64,000 nt of DNA from Phycisphaeraceae bacterium (GTDB lineage Bacteria > Planctomycetota > Phycisphaerae > Phycisphaerales > UBA1924), in assembly GCA_019636625.1 (NCBI GenBank), contig JAHBXE010000006.1, forward strand, positions 62,001 through 126,000, read 5' to 3'. Every line of letters starts with the position of its first letter. Positions within the stretch are counted from its first letter, which is position 1. The notes beneath the pieces were generated by a model. That model saw only the letters and a list, made by a program, of their open reading frames with translations, made no database searches and was not told where the DNA came from. Positions 26,310 through 36,393 of the stretch are shown piece by piece. The translations under genes and the position numbers were made by a program.

Positions 26310-27704
26310 ATGCTGACTCTTCGCCGCGTCGACCGTGACGCGCTAAACGTGTGCCATCGTCCCGTGGCGGTGCTCCTCGCTGCCATCCTCTTGGTGCCGG
26401 GATGTGTGCTGACGCCCAAGGGAACGAAGGAAGAACGGGCCCGCGCCGACAAGGCGGGCGAACGGTACGAAACGAAGTTTGCAGAACGGAAACTCCCGGA
26501 GATCCCGGACGAGCCGTCGTGGAAGGACATCCTCGCCCGCGCGTTCCAGGCCGACGGCGAACTGGAGGCGGCCTACTTCCGTTGGAAGGCGGCCCTCGAA
26601 CGGATCGATGCGGAGGGAACCTGGCCGAACTCCGACGTCAACATCGGCTTCGAGACCATGTTCTCCGGGGGCTCGATGAAAGCATGGGACCGCACCACGT
26701 TCTCCATCGGCTTTGACGCGATGGAGAACCTCTCGTTCCCGACCAAGACAGCGCAGGCGGCCAAGGTCGCCCTGGCCGAGGCCCGCGCGGCGGGAGAGAA
26801 CTTCCGGGCGGTGAAGTTCGAGGTTCAGCGGCGGGTCCTCTTTGCCTGGGCGGATTACGTCCAGCACGCGCGGGAGATCGAAACCAAGCGCGACGAGATT
26901 CTGCTCCGACGCATGATGGTCGAAGCGGGCGGGATCAGCGCTTCGGCCGGCGGGGGACAGCAGATGCTGGTCCAGGCTGATGTCATGCTCCGCATGGCGG
27001 AGATCGAACTGGACGATCTTCTCGCCGAGCACGCGGCGATGCGGGCCATGCTCAACGCCTGGATGCAGCGCGATGCACGGAGCAATCTTGGTGTTCCCCG
27101 CACGGTCGAACCGCCGCGACGGATCCCGGCCGACGACGCCGAAATGATCCTTCTCGCGGCGGAAGAGTTCCCGGAAGTGGCGAAGTTCGCGATGGAGGTG
27201 GAGGGCAGGCGGGAGATACTCGAACTCGCCCGGATGCGGTGGATCCCGGATATCTCCCCCACCGCTTCGTTCACAGGCTCGGTCGCGCAGGCCCTGGGCG
27301 CGATGATCACGCTGCCGACGACCGTCACCGAGATCCGCGCCAGGATTCGTGAAGCCGAGGCGGAACTGCATGCCGCCGAGGCCTTGCTGCGGCAGCGGAA
27401 GGCCGAACGCATCGGCGAGTACATCGGCCTCCTGATCGCCCTGCGACGGGCAAGCGACCGTGCCGCCACGCTCCGCGAGATCATCGAGCCCGCTGTGCAG
27501 CGCCTGGTGGAGTCCCGCCAGAGGGCGTACGAGGTCGGATCTGTGGAACTCAAGGACATCCTCGAGGCCAAGACGTTGCTCCTGAACATCCGTGTCCTCA
27601 TCGCCAGGGCCGAGGCGATCGTGGAAAAGTCCGTCGTGGATATCGAATGCTGCCTCGGCATTGACATCGAGACCTTGCTTGAGAAGGAACACCCCAATGG
27701 CTAA
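26310..27704 (+). CDS. TolC/CusC-type outer-membrane efflux channel
   Basis: A 464-residue outer-membrane factor. ATG 26310 has a GGAGG site upstream and gives a lipoprotein signal (AVLLAAILLVPGCVLTPKG, Cys32). The rest is the helical pattern of TolC-family channels in two repeats, with long amphipathic helices (VKFEVQRRVLFAWADYVQHA, ELDDLLAEHAAMRAMLNAWM) and ESRQRAYEVGSVELKDILEA near the end, a family hallmark. It is the first of three efflux genes; its end overlaps the adaptor start by 8 bases. Role: exit duct across the outer membrane for metal ions pumped by the RND protein. Confidence 0.85.
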   Translation: MLTLRRVDRDALNVCHRPVAVLLAAILLVPGCVLTPKGTKEERARADKAGERYETKFAERKLPEIPDEPSWKDILARAFQADGELEAAYFRWKAALERIDAEGTWPNSDVNIGFETMFSGGSMKAWDRTTFSIGFDAMENLSFPTKTAQAAKVALAEARAAGENFRAVKFEVQRRVLFAWADYVQHAREIETKRDEILLRRMMVEAGGISASAGGGQQMLVQADVMLRMAEIELDDLLAEHAAMRAMLNAWMQRDARSNLGVPRTVEPPRRIPADDAEMILLAAEEFPEVAKFAMEVEGRREILELARMRWIPDISPTASFTGSVAQALGAMITLPTTVTEIRARIREAEAELHAAEALLRQRKAERIGEYIGLLIALRRASDRAATLREIIEPAVQRLVESRQRAYEVGSVELKDILEAKTLLLNIRVLIARAEAIVEKSVVDIECCLGIDIETLLEKEHPNG

Positions 27705-29436
27705 GCCCTCCCTTGCATTCGCCGCGCTGGTGATCGGGGTCGCGCTCGGAACCACCGCGGCCACGTACTGGCACGCCCCGATCGCGAAACTCGTGGGTCT
27801 GAAGTCCGGTTCGGCAAGCGGCGGTGCCCAGGAGGCCGGCGGCACCTGGACCTGCGGCATGCACCCGCAGGTGATCCAGAACACGCCCGGTGACTGCCCG
27901 ATCTGCCGGATGAAGCTCACCCCGGTCCGTGCCGAGAGCGGCGCAGCTTCCGATACGAAGGCCATCACGATTGATCCCACGGTTGTCCAGAACATGGGTG
28001 TGCGGACGAGCGTCGTGCTGGATGGGCCGTTGGTCAGAACCATCCGCGCCGTCGGCGTGCTGGAAGAAGCCCAGACCAGCATCCGCGACATCAACCTCCG
28101 GGTCTCCGGCTGGATTCAGAAACTCTACATCACCTCGGAGGGGGCGCTGGTCGAAGCCGGGGCGCCGCTCTTTGACCTGTTCAGCCCCGAACTTCGCACG
28201 GCCGTCGATGAACTCATCGCCGCTCGGCGGGCACGGGATGAGTCGCGCGAAGGCCGGTCCGGGCTCTTCGACGCCGCGGCGAGGCGTCTGCAACTCCTCG
28301 GGCTTGATTCGTCGCAGATCGAGGCGTTGTCCAAGCTCGACCGGGCCCCGGACACCATCACCTTCACCAGCCCGATCGCCGGCTCGGTCATTGAAAAGCC
28401 GATCGTCGAGGGATCGGCGGTTTCCGCGGGCGACCGGGCCCTGCGCATCGTGGACCACGGCCTCCTGTGGCTCGATGCCCGGGTGTTCGAGCAGGATCTG
28501 CCCTTTGTCCGGGAGCGCGCCAAGGCCAGCGCCTTCTTCGAAGCCCGCCCCCGCAACACGTACGAAGGGGTCATCACCTTCATCCACCCGCACGTGGACC
28601 CGGTTACCCGCGCGGGCCTTGCTCGGATGGAGATCCGCAACCCGGGGCTCGCGCTCAAGCCGGGGATGTACGCGACGGTGCGGATCGAATCCCAACTCGC
28701 GGAGCGCGCCGTGCTCGTTCCCCGGGAGGCCGTGATCGATACCGGGGAGTCGCAGGTCGCGATGGTTGCCCTTGGCGGCGGACGCTTCGAGCCTCGCCGC
28801 GTCAAACTCGGGCTCGGCGCCGATGAGGGACTGGTGCAAGTCGTGTCGGGCCTGGCCGCGGGGGAGATTGTCGTCACCAGCGGCCAGTTCCTGCTCGACT
28901 CCGAGAGCCGCGCCCGCGAGGCCATCCAGAAGTTCACGGGCGGCAGCGGCGAGCGACCTCCGCCGGGCCCACGCCTCCAGATCACGCCGGCCCAGCAGCA
29001 GAAACTGGACCTCGTCGTCGCCGCGTACCTCGCGATCGTCGAGGCTCTCGGCGCGGAACAGACGGATCCCACGCCGATCAACTGCGACAACCTTGTCCAA
29101 GCGGCCAAGGAACTGCTCGCGGTCTCGCGCGGCACGAACCTCGACCGGATCGCCTCGAACGTCGCGCGAACAAGCGAGGCGATGCGCATCCGGAACATCG
29201 ACCGGCAGCGTGAGGCGTTCAAGCACGTGAGCCAGGCCGTGATCGCGCTGGTGGACGCCTCGCCGCCGAGCCCGGACGTGGCCAAGGTGCTCTACCTGAT
29301 GCACTGCCCCATGACCCCGGCCCCGGGCGACTGGCTCCAGGACAACGACGACATGGCCAACCCCTACTACGCCGACGACATGAAGGCCTGCGGCGAAACG
29401 GTGCGGACCATCCCTCCGCAGGGTGAGAAGCCATGA
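27697..29436 (+). CDS. CusB/CzcB-type RND efflux adaptor with heavy-metal-binding module
   Basis: A 579-residue periplasmic membrane-fusion protein. After an N-terminal membrane anchor comes a heavy-metal-binding module: Cys53 and His56 in TWTCGMHPQV, Cys67 and Cys70 in GDCPICRMKLTPV. The adaptor core follows (VVQNMGVRTSVVLDG, INLRVSGWIQKLYITSEGAL, ITFTSPIAGSVIEKPIVEGS, ALKPGMYATVRIESQLAERA, VSGLAAGEIVVTSGQFLLDS). The C-terminal part (about 455-579) adds a helical domain and a second thiol site near LMHCPMTPAPGDW. The layout is that of copper/silver (Cus) adaptors. It overlaps both neighbours (8 bases before, 4 bases after), so translation is coupled. Confidence 0.9.
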   Translation: MAKPSLAFAALVIGVALGTTAATYWHAPIAKLVGLKSGSASGGAQEAGGTWTCGMHPQVIQNTPGDCPICRMKLTPVRAESGAASDTKAITIDPTVVQNMGVRTSVVLDGPLVRTIRAVGVLEEAQTSIRDINLRVSGWIQKLYITSEGALVEAGAPLFDLFSPELRTAVDELIAARRARDESREGRSGLFDAAARRLQLLGLDSSQIEALSKLDRAPDTITFTSPIAGSVIEKPIVEGSAVSAGDRALRIVDHGLLWLDARVFEQDLPFVRERAKASAFFEARPRNTYEGVITFIHPHVDPVTRAGLARMEIRNPGLALKPGMYATVRIESQLAERAVLVPREAVIDTGESQVAMVALGGGRFEPRRVKLGLGADEGLVQVVSGLAAGEIVVTSGQFLLDSESRAREAIQKFTGGSGERPPPGPRLQITPAQQQKLDLVVAAYLAIVEALGAEQTDPTPINCDNLVQAAKELLAVSRGTNLDRIASNVARTSEAMRIRNIDRQREAFKHVSQAVIALVDASPPSPDVAKVLYLMHCPMTPAPGDWLQDNDDMANPYYADDMKACGETVRTIPPQGEKP

Positions 29437-32400
29437 TCGCCCGCATCATCGAACTCTCGATCCGCAACCGCCTGATGGTGCTGCTGCTCACGGCGGCCCT
29501 GGTCGGCACGGGCATCTGGAGCACCCTCCGCCTGCGCGTCGACGCCATCCCCGACCTCTCCGATGTGCAGGTGATCGTCACCACCGAGTTTCCGGGGCAG
29601 AACCCGGAAGTGGTGGACCAGCAGATCACCTACCCGCTCTCCAGCGCCCTGCTGTCCGTGCCCGGGGCGAAGGTCGTGCGCGGGATTTCCATGTTCGAGC
29701 AGTCGTTCGTGTACGTCCTCTTCGAGGACGGCACGGACATCTACTGGGCCCGCGCCCGCGTGCTCGAGTACCTGAACTTCGCCCGCAACCGCCTCCCCGA
29801 GGGCGTCGAGCCCGCCTTGGGCCCGGATGCCAGCGGCGTGGGCTGGGTGTACCAGTACGCCCTCTACCCCGGCTTCTACAGCCCCGACCACCCGCGCGGC
29901 CTGTGGCGCGATGAGGCGAGCGGCGCCTGGTACTCCGAGCCCGAGGATGCGCCGCCCGCCCGGCGGGCTGCGCTCCGGCTTGTCCGCGGGTTCGAGGAGC
30001 CCGGCGTTGATCCCATCACGGGACGGGGCATGGTCGCGGCAGACCTCGACCTCGCCCAACTGCGCTCCCTGCAGGACTGGTACCTCCGTTTCCCCCTCAC
30101 CTCGGTTGAGGGTGTGTCCGAGGTCGCGTCGTTCGGCGGCTTTGTCCGGCAGTACCAGGTTGTGCTCAGCCCCGAGAAGGTCCGCGCTTACCGCCTGGCC
30201 GTTCCGGACGTCGTGGACGCGATCCGGAAGTCGAACAACGACGTCGGCGGCTCCGTGATCGAGCAGAGCGAGAGCGAGTACATGGTCCGGTCGCGCGGCT
30301 ACCTCCGTGGCCTCGACGACCTCGGCGCCGTTGTTGTCGGCTCGGACGATCGGGGCACACCCATCCTCCTCCGGGATGTGGCGACCTTGCAGGTGGGCGG
30401 GGAGGCCAGGCGCGGCGTGGGAGAACTGGACGGCAAGGGCGAGGCGGTGGGCGGCATCGTCGTGGCGCGCTTCGGCGCCAACGCGTTCCAGGTGATCCGC
30501 GATGTCAAGACCCGCCTGGCCTCGCTCGAGGGTGGCCTCCCGCCGGGCGTGTTCATCAAGACCACATACGACCGCTCCGACCTGATCGGCCGCTCGATCG
30601 ACACGCTCCGTTCGACGCTGATCGAAGAGATCGTCGTTGTCGGACTCGTCTGCATCCTCTTCCTCCTCCACCTCCGGAGCGAACTGGTCGCGGTCTTTGT
30701 GGTGCCCTCCAGCGTCATCGTCGCGCTGATGGGCATGCACATTCTCGGCATCAACGCCAACATCATGTCCCTGGGCGGCATCGCCATCTCCATCGGCGTC
30801 GTGGTGGACTCCGCCATCGTGATGGTGGAGAACGGGCACAAACACCTGGACCGGGAAGAGGCCCGACTCGCCGCGGGTCAACCCGGCATCGGGCGCGCCC
30901 AGGCCCTCCTTGACGCCGCGAAGGAGGTCGGGCCGCAACTCTTCTTCTCCCTCCTGGTCATCACCGTCTCGTTCATTCCCGTCTTCGTGCTCGAGGGCGA
31001 GGCCGGCCGGCTCTTCAAGCCCCTGGCCATCACCAAGACCTTCGCCATGGCCGCCGCGGCCGGGCTGTCCATCACCATCATCCCCGTCCTGATGTACTAC
31101 TTCATCACCGGGCGCGTTCTCCCGGCCCGTTGGGCGGGAATGAAGAACACGCTCATCACGCTGGCCGCGACGCTCCTGCCCGGCGCGGCGCTGGTCCTGC
31201 TGGCCTCGGGCCTGGAGTTGCTGACGCCGTACCGCTGGTGGATCGGCGCCGCGTGGGCGGTCCTGGCGCTCATGCTCCTGCTCCCGCAGCGGATCATCCA
31301 CGAGCAGCACAGCCCGGCCAGCCGCGTGCTCCGCTGGATGTACGAGCCCGCGTTCCGCCTGACGATGCGCCACCCGCGCACGACGATCCTCGTGATGCTC
31401 CTGGCGATGGGCTCGACGTACTACCCCATCTCGCGGCTGGGGGGCGAGTTCATGCCCCCGCTGGATGAGGGCGACCTGCTCTACATGCCGACCACTGAGC
31501 CCTCGATCGGCGTGTCCAAGGCGAAGGAGATCCTGCAGCAGACCGACCGCATCATGATGCAGTTCCCCGAGGTGCTCGTCGTACACGGCAAGATCGGGCG
31601 CGCCGAGACCGCCACCGACCCGGCGCCACTCTCCATGATCGAGACCGTGGCGAGGCTGAACCCCGACCGCTCGCAATGGCGCAAGCGGAAGGTGGACCGC
31701 TTCTTCAGTTCCTGGCCCTCTGTTCTCCGCACGCCCCTCGCGTGGCTCTGGCCGCTCGAACGCCCCATCACGACCGATGAACTGACCTACGGCTGGCAGG
31801 ATCCCGACGGCACCATGCACCACGGCCTTGACTCGGCCGTGTCGTTCCCAGGTGTCACCAACTCGTGGACCTACCCGGTGATCGGGCGCATCCTGATGCT
31901 CGACACGGGCATCAAGACCCCCGTTGGCATCAAGATCACCGGCCCGGACCCTCTGCTCCTGAGCGACCTGGCCGACCAGGCCGCCGGCATCGTCGGCGCT
32001 GTGCCCGGTGCTTCATCCGCGATTCCCGAGCGACTCCTCGGCGGGCGGTACCTCGACATCGACATCGACCGGCACGCCGCGGCGAGGTACGGCCTTTCCG
32101 TCGGCGATGTTCAGGAGGTCATCCAGACCGCCATCGGCGGGATGAACATCGCGTACACGGTTGAGGGTGCGGAGCGGTACCCGATCAATGTTCGCTACGA
32201 ACGCTCGCTGCGGGAGAACGTTGAGGCCCTGCGCGACGTCCCGGTGACCTCCATGCTCCCGGCGGCAGCCCGGGGAGCCATGGGCGCGGCGGAGCGCATC
32301 CAGGTCCCGCTGGGGCAACTGGCCACGTTCCGGATCAACCAAGGGCCGGCCATGATCCGCTCCGAGAACGCGGGCCGCACCTCCTGGGTCTACGTCACCG

Positions 32401-33071
32401 TCGCCGGGCGCGACCTGGCCGGCTTCGTGAGCGAGGCGCGGGCCGCCGTCGCGGCGAATATGAACCTGCCCCCGGGGTACACCGTCACGTTTGCGGGGCA
32501 GTACGAGTTCTGGGAGCGGGCGGTGCCGCGCCTGGCAATGGCGACGGTGCTGACCCTCATCATCATCGTGTTCCTGCTGTACCTCAGCTCTCGATCGTGG
32601 CTGCGCGTCGGGATTGTCATGCTCGCGGTGCCGATGAGCCTGATCGGCGCGTTCTGGTTCCTGCACTTCATGGACTACAACATGTCGCTCGCCGTGGTGA
32701 TCGGCATGATCGCGCTGGCCGGGCTTGACGCGGAGACGGGCATGGTGATGCTGCTGTACCTGGACAACAGCTACGAGCGCTTCCGGCGCGAAGGCCGTAT
32801 GAAGTCCGCCGCCGATCTCTACGCGGCGGTTCACGACGGGGCCGTCATGCGGATCCGGCCCAAGGCGATGACCGTCGCCGCGACGCTGGTCGGCCTGCTG
32901 CCCCTGCTGTGGGCCACGGGCACGGGCGCGGACACGATGCGGCGCATCGCAGCGCCGATGATCGGCGGCCTGGTGGTCAGCTTCCTCATGGAACTGCTGA
33001 TGTACCCGGTGCTGTTCTACCTGGCGCGCCGACACACTGTTGGATCAAACAAAGAACCCGGGACGGAGTGA
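29433..33071 (+). CDS. CusA/CzcA-type heavy-metal RND efflux pump
   Basis: A 1212-residue proton-driven pump of the heavy-metal efflux RND family. It opens MIARIIELSIRNRLMVLLL with ALRVDAIPDLSDVQVIVTTE-like text (RVDAIPDLSDVQVIVTTEFP), the family start. The transmembrane core has IGVVVDSAIVMVENGHKHLD and GLDAETGMVMLLYLDNSYER with acidic residues for proton transfer, and ISRLGGEFMPPLDEGDLLYM. It is about 150 residues longer than CusA; the extra length lies partly in a periplasmic loop (about residues 150-200) and in the middle (about 740-800). Start ATG 29433 overlaps the adaptor stop by 4 bases. Copper or silver export is likely given the adaptor module; cobalt/zinc/cadmium cannot be excluded. 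Confidence 0.92.
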   Translation: MIARIIELSIRNRLMVLLLTAALVGTGIWSTLRLRVDAIPDLSDVQVIVTTEFPGQNPEVVDQQITYPLSSALLSVPGAKVVRGISMFEQSFVYVLFEDGTDIYWARARVLEYLNFARNRLPEGVEPALGPDASGVGWVYQYALYPGFYSPDHPRGLWRDEASGAWYSEPEDAPPARRAALRLVRGFEEPGVDPITGRGMVAADLDLAQLRSLQDWYLRFPLTSVEGVSEVASFGGFVRQYQVVLSPEKVRAYRLAVPDVVDAIRKSNNDVGGSVIEQSESEYMVRSRGYLRGLDDLGAVVVGSDDRGTPILLRDVATLQVGGEARRGVGELDGKGEAVGGIVVARFGANAFQVIRDVKTRLASLEGGLPPGVFIKTTYDRSDLIGRSIDTLRSTLIEEIVVVGLVCILFLLHLRSELVAVFVVPSSVIVALMGMHILGINANIMSLGGIAISIGVVVDSAIVMVENGHKHLDREEARLAAGQPGIGRAQALLDAAKEVGPQLFFSLLVITVSFIPVFVLEGEAGRLFKPLAITKTFAMAAAAGLSITIIPVLMYYFITGRVLPARWAGMKNTLITLAATLLPGAALVLLASGLELLTPYRWWIGAAWAVLALMLLLPQRIIHEQHSPASRVLRWMYEPAFRLTMRHPRTTILVMLLAMGSTYYPISRLGGEFMPPLDEGDLLYMPTTEPSIGVSKAKEILQQTDRIMMQFPEVLVVHGKIGRAETATDPAPLSMIETVARLNPDRSQWRKRKVDRFFSSWPSVLRTPLAWLWPLERPITTDELTYGWQDPDGTMHHGLDSAVSFPGVTNSWTYPVIGRILMLDTGIKTPVGIKITGPDPLLLSDLADQAAGIVGAVPGASSAIPERLLGGRYLDIDIDRHAAARYGLSVGDVQEVIQTAIGGMNIAYTVEGAERYPINVRYERSLRENVEALRDVPVTSMLPAAARGAMGAAERIQVPLGQLATFRINQGPAMIRSENAGRTSWVYVTVAGRDLAGFVSEARAAVAANMNLPPGYTVTFAGQYEFWERAVPRLAMATVLTLIIIVFLLYLSSRSWLRVGIVMLAVPMSLIGAFWFLHFMDYNMSLAVVIGMIALAGLDAETGMVMLLYLDNSYERFRREGRMKSAADLYAAVHDGAVMRIRPKAMTVAATLVGLLPLLWATGTGADTMRRIAAPMIGGLVVSFLMELLMYPVLFYLARRHTVGSNKEPGTE

Positions 33072-33082
33072 GCGTCCCGGGT
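33056..33082 (-). terminator. Convergent terminator hairpin after the efflux operon
   Basis: A perfect 10-bp GC-rich inverted repeat (33056-33065 with 33073-33082, 7-base loop) lies between the convergent pump and protease genes; the pump stop codon is in the loop. Read on the minus strand it is followed by a T-rich tail (near 33045-33055), so it suits the protease transcript best and may serve both. Confidence 0.7.
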
Positions 33083-33111
33083 CGGTTAGGTCTGTCAGGA
33101 TTGGCCGGCTC

Positions 33112-36100
33112 TCACGGGCAGCCGTTGGCAAAGTGCGTCAGGAAGCACTGGAAGTCGTTGGCCGTCAGCACCGGCGACACCGTCGATCCATCGCAGTTCG
33201 CGTATGGATCGCCCGCCGCGAACTTGCCCAGGAAGCACTGGAAGTCGTTGGCCGTCAGCTTCGGGATACCCGTGGAACCGTCGCAGTTCGCGTAGCACTG
33301 CGTCCGGCACTCGACGCCGGAGAGGGCGAAGTCATCGACCGCCGCCTCCACGATCGAGTCGGTGTAATCCGCCGCGATGAACCGGACCTGGACCTGGTTC
33401 GTCGGCGTCACAAAGTCCGCCACGCGGAACGAGTGGAACCGCCAACCCGGCTCCGTGTTGGCGCCGGAAGGACCGACCGTTTCGGCCGTGTGCCACGAGA
33501 GGCCGGCGTTGTTCGAGATCTGGACCAGGAACACGTTGGTGTTGGGGTTCAGCGGGCCTACGCCGTTGGAGTACCAGCGCCAGTACGAGATGGTGGCCTC
33601 GTTGAGGTTCGAAGCGTCCATCACGGGGCTGATCAGGGTGGTCTTGCCGCCGTCCACATCGTAATCGCTGACCTGCTGACCGGCGCGGAAGTCCGTCACC
33701 CAGCACATGTTCCCGTTCGTCGTGTGGTCCGCCGCGGGTTGCGCTTCCGTGCCCTGCGGGATGTTCCGAGTCCAACGGCCGGTTACCGCGTTGTCGGACG
33801 GGTCCTGCCCCGACCAGCCGCGGTCCTGTTCGAAGTCGTCCTGGAACCGGTACACCACGTCGGCCACCGTCGCGGAGTACACCGTCGTCGGCGCATTGGA
33901 TGGCAGCAGCACCACCGAGCCCTGGTCCCCCGCCGCCGAGAAGAAGAACTGCGGCGAATCGGTGCACACGGGCAGGGGCAGCGTGGCGGTGTAGAGCCCA
34001 TCGCCCATCGACGTCATCGTGATGTTCGTGAACGGCGACGAGGGGCTCGACCGGTGGACCAGCGTGACGCTGCCAGCGATCACGCCCTCACACCCCGGGA
34101 CGACCCGGATCGAGACGGTGGTCGGCGTCGTCGGAGAAATCATGGTCGGCATGGCGCCGGCGGTCGACATCGTCGGCCGCTGGCTGAGCACGCCCGAGGC
34201 CACCAGCGCGAAGGGCACATCGTTGACCCCCGGCGTTGCGAGGTACGCATCCTGCACCACGGAGGTCGCCACGACGTCGACCGTCCAGTTGCCCGACTCC
34301 GGGTTCTGGATGAACACGTTCTCCACCGTGTCGCGTGTGTCAAAGACGCCGCCCGACGTCGAGTAGTTGTTCGCGACCAGGCCGCTGTTGCCCCGGTACA
34401 CCGTCCCGCCCGGCGATGTCACCCGCAGCGACAGGTCATTGATGCGTGCCTGCGCCGCGGACGGGTTGCCCTGCGGATCGATGTAGCAAAGGGTGAACGA
34501 GGCGACCGGCTCGTTGGGCGCAATGCACACCTGGTACGACCGTGTCTGACCGTTGGTCACCAGGTCTGTCTCGTTCACAATCAACATCTTGTTCCGCAGC
34601 GAGTACAGGTTGCCGACGTCGGACAGGCCCCATCCCTGCTTGGCACGGGTCAGCCCGCCCTGCGTCAGCGGGTAGCGGTACGCCGTGTTGATCATCATCG
34701 CCTTGGCGGTCATCGCCCGCGGACGGCTGACGAAGACCGACGATGCGCCGCCGAAGCCCGCGAACGCGCCCTCGTGCCACATCTGCGTCAGGATCCCGAA
34801 GTTGCCCGCCGTGATCGGCGTGGCGCCCGAGGTCCCGCCGAAGGTTGTCGTGCCCGAGTTGCTGGCGTTGCTTGTGGTCGGGATGTCGCCGTAGCAGCTT
34901 GTCAGGTCCGGCTTCACCCGCTGGTCCGCCGCGGGCCCGAAGCTCGCACTGGACCAGAAGTCGTCGGCCTTGTTCAGCGTTCCCCGCCACTCGACCCCGC
35001 CCACCGACACGATGTTCTTCGCCCACGCCTGCGGGCGCGAGTTCATGTTGCCCGTGTTGCTCTGGCTCTGGCAGCTCAGGTAGTCCACCTTGAACAGGTA
35101 GTCATCCACCTCGGCGGAGATCGTGGTGTACGCCGTCACTTGCGTGTTTCCGACCGAGCTGGACTGGAACGAGGACCAGTACGGACCCGCGGGGTTCGTC
35201 GCCTCGGTGTTGAGCGTCAGCCGCGTTGCCTGCCCGCCGAACTGGCTCGCAACGGCGTAATGCAGGAAGATGCCCTGCTCGGCGCTGGTCACCATCCCGT
35301 TGTAGTTGGGGTTCGATGGCCAATCCGCGAAAATGATCCCGTAGCACGAGGAACCGTGCGGGCTGCCGCTGTCTCCCGCGCTGTTCCTGTGCAGCAGCAC
35401 CGGCGGGCTCTGGAACGCGGTGTGCGACACCCGAACCTCGGTGTCGATCACCTCGCCCCGCACGCCTTGGCCGGAAAAACCACCCACGGGGTTGCCGCTG
35501 CTGTCGGTCGCCCCGTGGAGTTGCCGGATGATGTTCATGTCGGTCCCGCCCGGGCCGCCCCAGGGGTCGATGTAGTTCACCTCGTTCATCGCCGCCACCG
35601 CCAGCAACTGCTCGCGCGTCAGCGTCGCCTCCATCCGGAACTGGTCCGGCGTCGTCACCTCCACGATGCCGCCAAGCCGGCGAACCAGGTCCGACACCGC
35701 CTGCTGATCGCGCATCCCACGCTCGAAACACTCGATCGAGAACCGCTGCGATCCCGCATCCCCCGGCGAGGCCAGCCACGCCCGGACCTCCGGCGACAAC
35801 CGGTACGCCGGGTGGTACGCCCCGACCCACCGCACGCTGGGCAGAGATCGTACCTTCGCCGCCGCGACCGGGTCCATAGCCACCACATGCGTGTGGTCGG
35901 TCAGGAACCGCTGAATCCTTGCGCCCTCCCGATCGAGCTGCGCCTGCATCTCCTCCATCGGGGGCGCCACAAACTGCACGAGGTACATCCGGTTGCCCGG
36001 CCCCGCCTCCAGCCCCGGCGCGATCGCCGGCTCACCCTGAAGCGGATCAAACTCGGAATACACCAGGCGAACCAGATGCGTGGTCGGCCCGCTCACCGCC

Positions 36101-36393
36101 AGCGTCCGCCCACCATCGAGGCTCAGCCCGTAGAAACTCTGCACCGCGCCGGCACGGTCGCTCTCGTTCCACGTCACGATCACGCGGGGTGAACCCTCAA
36201 ACCCGATCGCTCTCGGGTTTGAGACCAAGCCGCTCGTGTTGTACACCAGCCTGCCGCCGAGCGTGATCGCACTCAACTCTTTGCTCGTCGTCACACCGAC
36301 ACTGGGCGCCCGCTGCGCCAAAGCGGCCGTTGTGCCGCACGCCATGACAAGAGCCGCGATCATCGACCGGACGTGTACGTGATTGGTTCGCAT
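33112..36393 (-). CDS. Secreted subtilisin-like (S8) protease with GC-type dockerin tail
   Basis: A 1093-residue protein with signal peptide (MIAALVMACGTTAALAQ region). After an N-terminal region of about 300 residues (EMQAQLDREGARIQRFLTD resembles a propeptide) the subtilisin triad appears: Asp317 in GEVIDTEVRVSH, His346 in SPHGSSCYGII and Ser522 in FGGTSGATPITAG. A beta domain follows (RINDLSLRVTSPGGTVYRGN, NPESGNWTVDVVA), like the P-type or PPC domains of secreted proteases, then more beta sandwich sequence. The end has two dockerin modules (CYANCDGSTGIPKLTANDFQ, ANCDGSTVSPVLTANDFQCF). Start at ATG 36393 rather than the upstream in-frame ATG 36513. Substrate unknown. Confidence 0.85.
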   Translation of the reverse strand: MRTNHVHVRSMIAALVMACGTTAALAQRAPSVGVTTSKELSAITLGGRLVYNTSGLVSNPRAIGFEGSPRVIVTWNESDRAGAVQSFYGLSLDGGRTLAVSGPTTHLVRLVYSEFDPLQGEPAIAPGLEAGPGNRMYLVQFVAPPMEEMQAQLDREGARIQRFLTDHTHVVAMDPVAAAKVRSLPSVRWVGAYHPAYRLSPEVRAWLASPGDAGSQRFSIECFERGMRDQQAVSDLVRRLGGIVEVTTPDQFRMEATLTREQLLAVAAMNEVNYIDPWGGPGGTDMNIIRQLHGATDSSGNPVGGFSGQGVRGEVIDTEVRVSHTAFQSPPVLLHRNSAGDSGSPHGSSCYGIIFADWPSNPNYNGMVTSAEQGIFLHYAVASQFGGQATRLTLNTEATNPAGPYWSSFQSSSVGNTQVTAYTTISAEVDDYLFKVDYLSCQSQSNTGNMNSRPQAWAKNIVSVGGVEWRGTLNKADDFWSSASFGPAADQRVKPDLTSCYGDIPTTSNASNSGTTTFGGTSGATPITAGNFGILTQMWHEGAFAGFGGASSVFVSRPRAMTAKAMMINTAYRYPLTQGGLTRAKQGWGLSDVGNLYSLRNKMLIVNETDLVTNGQTRSYQVCIAPNEPVASFTLCYIDPQGNPSAAQARINDLSLRVTSPGGTVYRGNSGLVANNYSTSGGVFDTRDTVENVFIQNPESGNWTVDVVATSVVQDAYLATPGVNDVPFALVASGVLSQRPTMSTAGAMPTMISPTTPTTVSIRVVPGCEGVIAGSVTLVHRSSPSSPFTNITMTSMGDGLYTATLPLPVCTDSPQFFFSAAGDQGSVVLLPSNAPTTVYSATVADVVYRFQDDFEQDRGWSGQDPSDNAVTGRWTRNIPQGTEAQPAADHTTNGNMCWVTDFRAGQQVSDYDVDGGKTTLISPVMDASNLNEATISYWRWYSNGVGPLNPNTNVFLVQISNNAGLSWHTAETVGPSGANTEPGWRFHSFRVADFVTPTNQVQVRFIAADYTDSIVEAAVDDFALSGVECRTQCYANCDGSTGIPKLTANDFQCFLGKFAAGDPYANCDGSTVSPVLTANDFQCFLTHFANGCP

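Noticed and set aside
27598-29304. A 568-codon minus-strand frame
   Set aside because: It is antisense to the efflux adaptor and has no recognisable domain.
29367-31823. An 818-codon open frame on the minus strand
   Set aside because: It is antisense to the RND pump, which has unmistakable family motifs; the reverse translation is Asp/Gly/His/Arg-rich with no domain.
33040-36192. A 1050-codon open frame on the plus strand
   Set aside because: It lies antisense to the S8 protease, has an Arg/His-rich composition typical of GC-rich shadow frames and no motif; the protease frame has a signal peptide, catalytic triad and dockerin tail.
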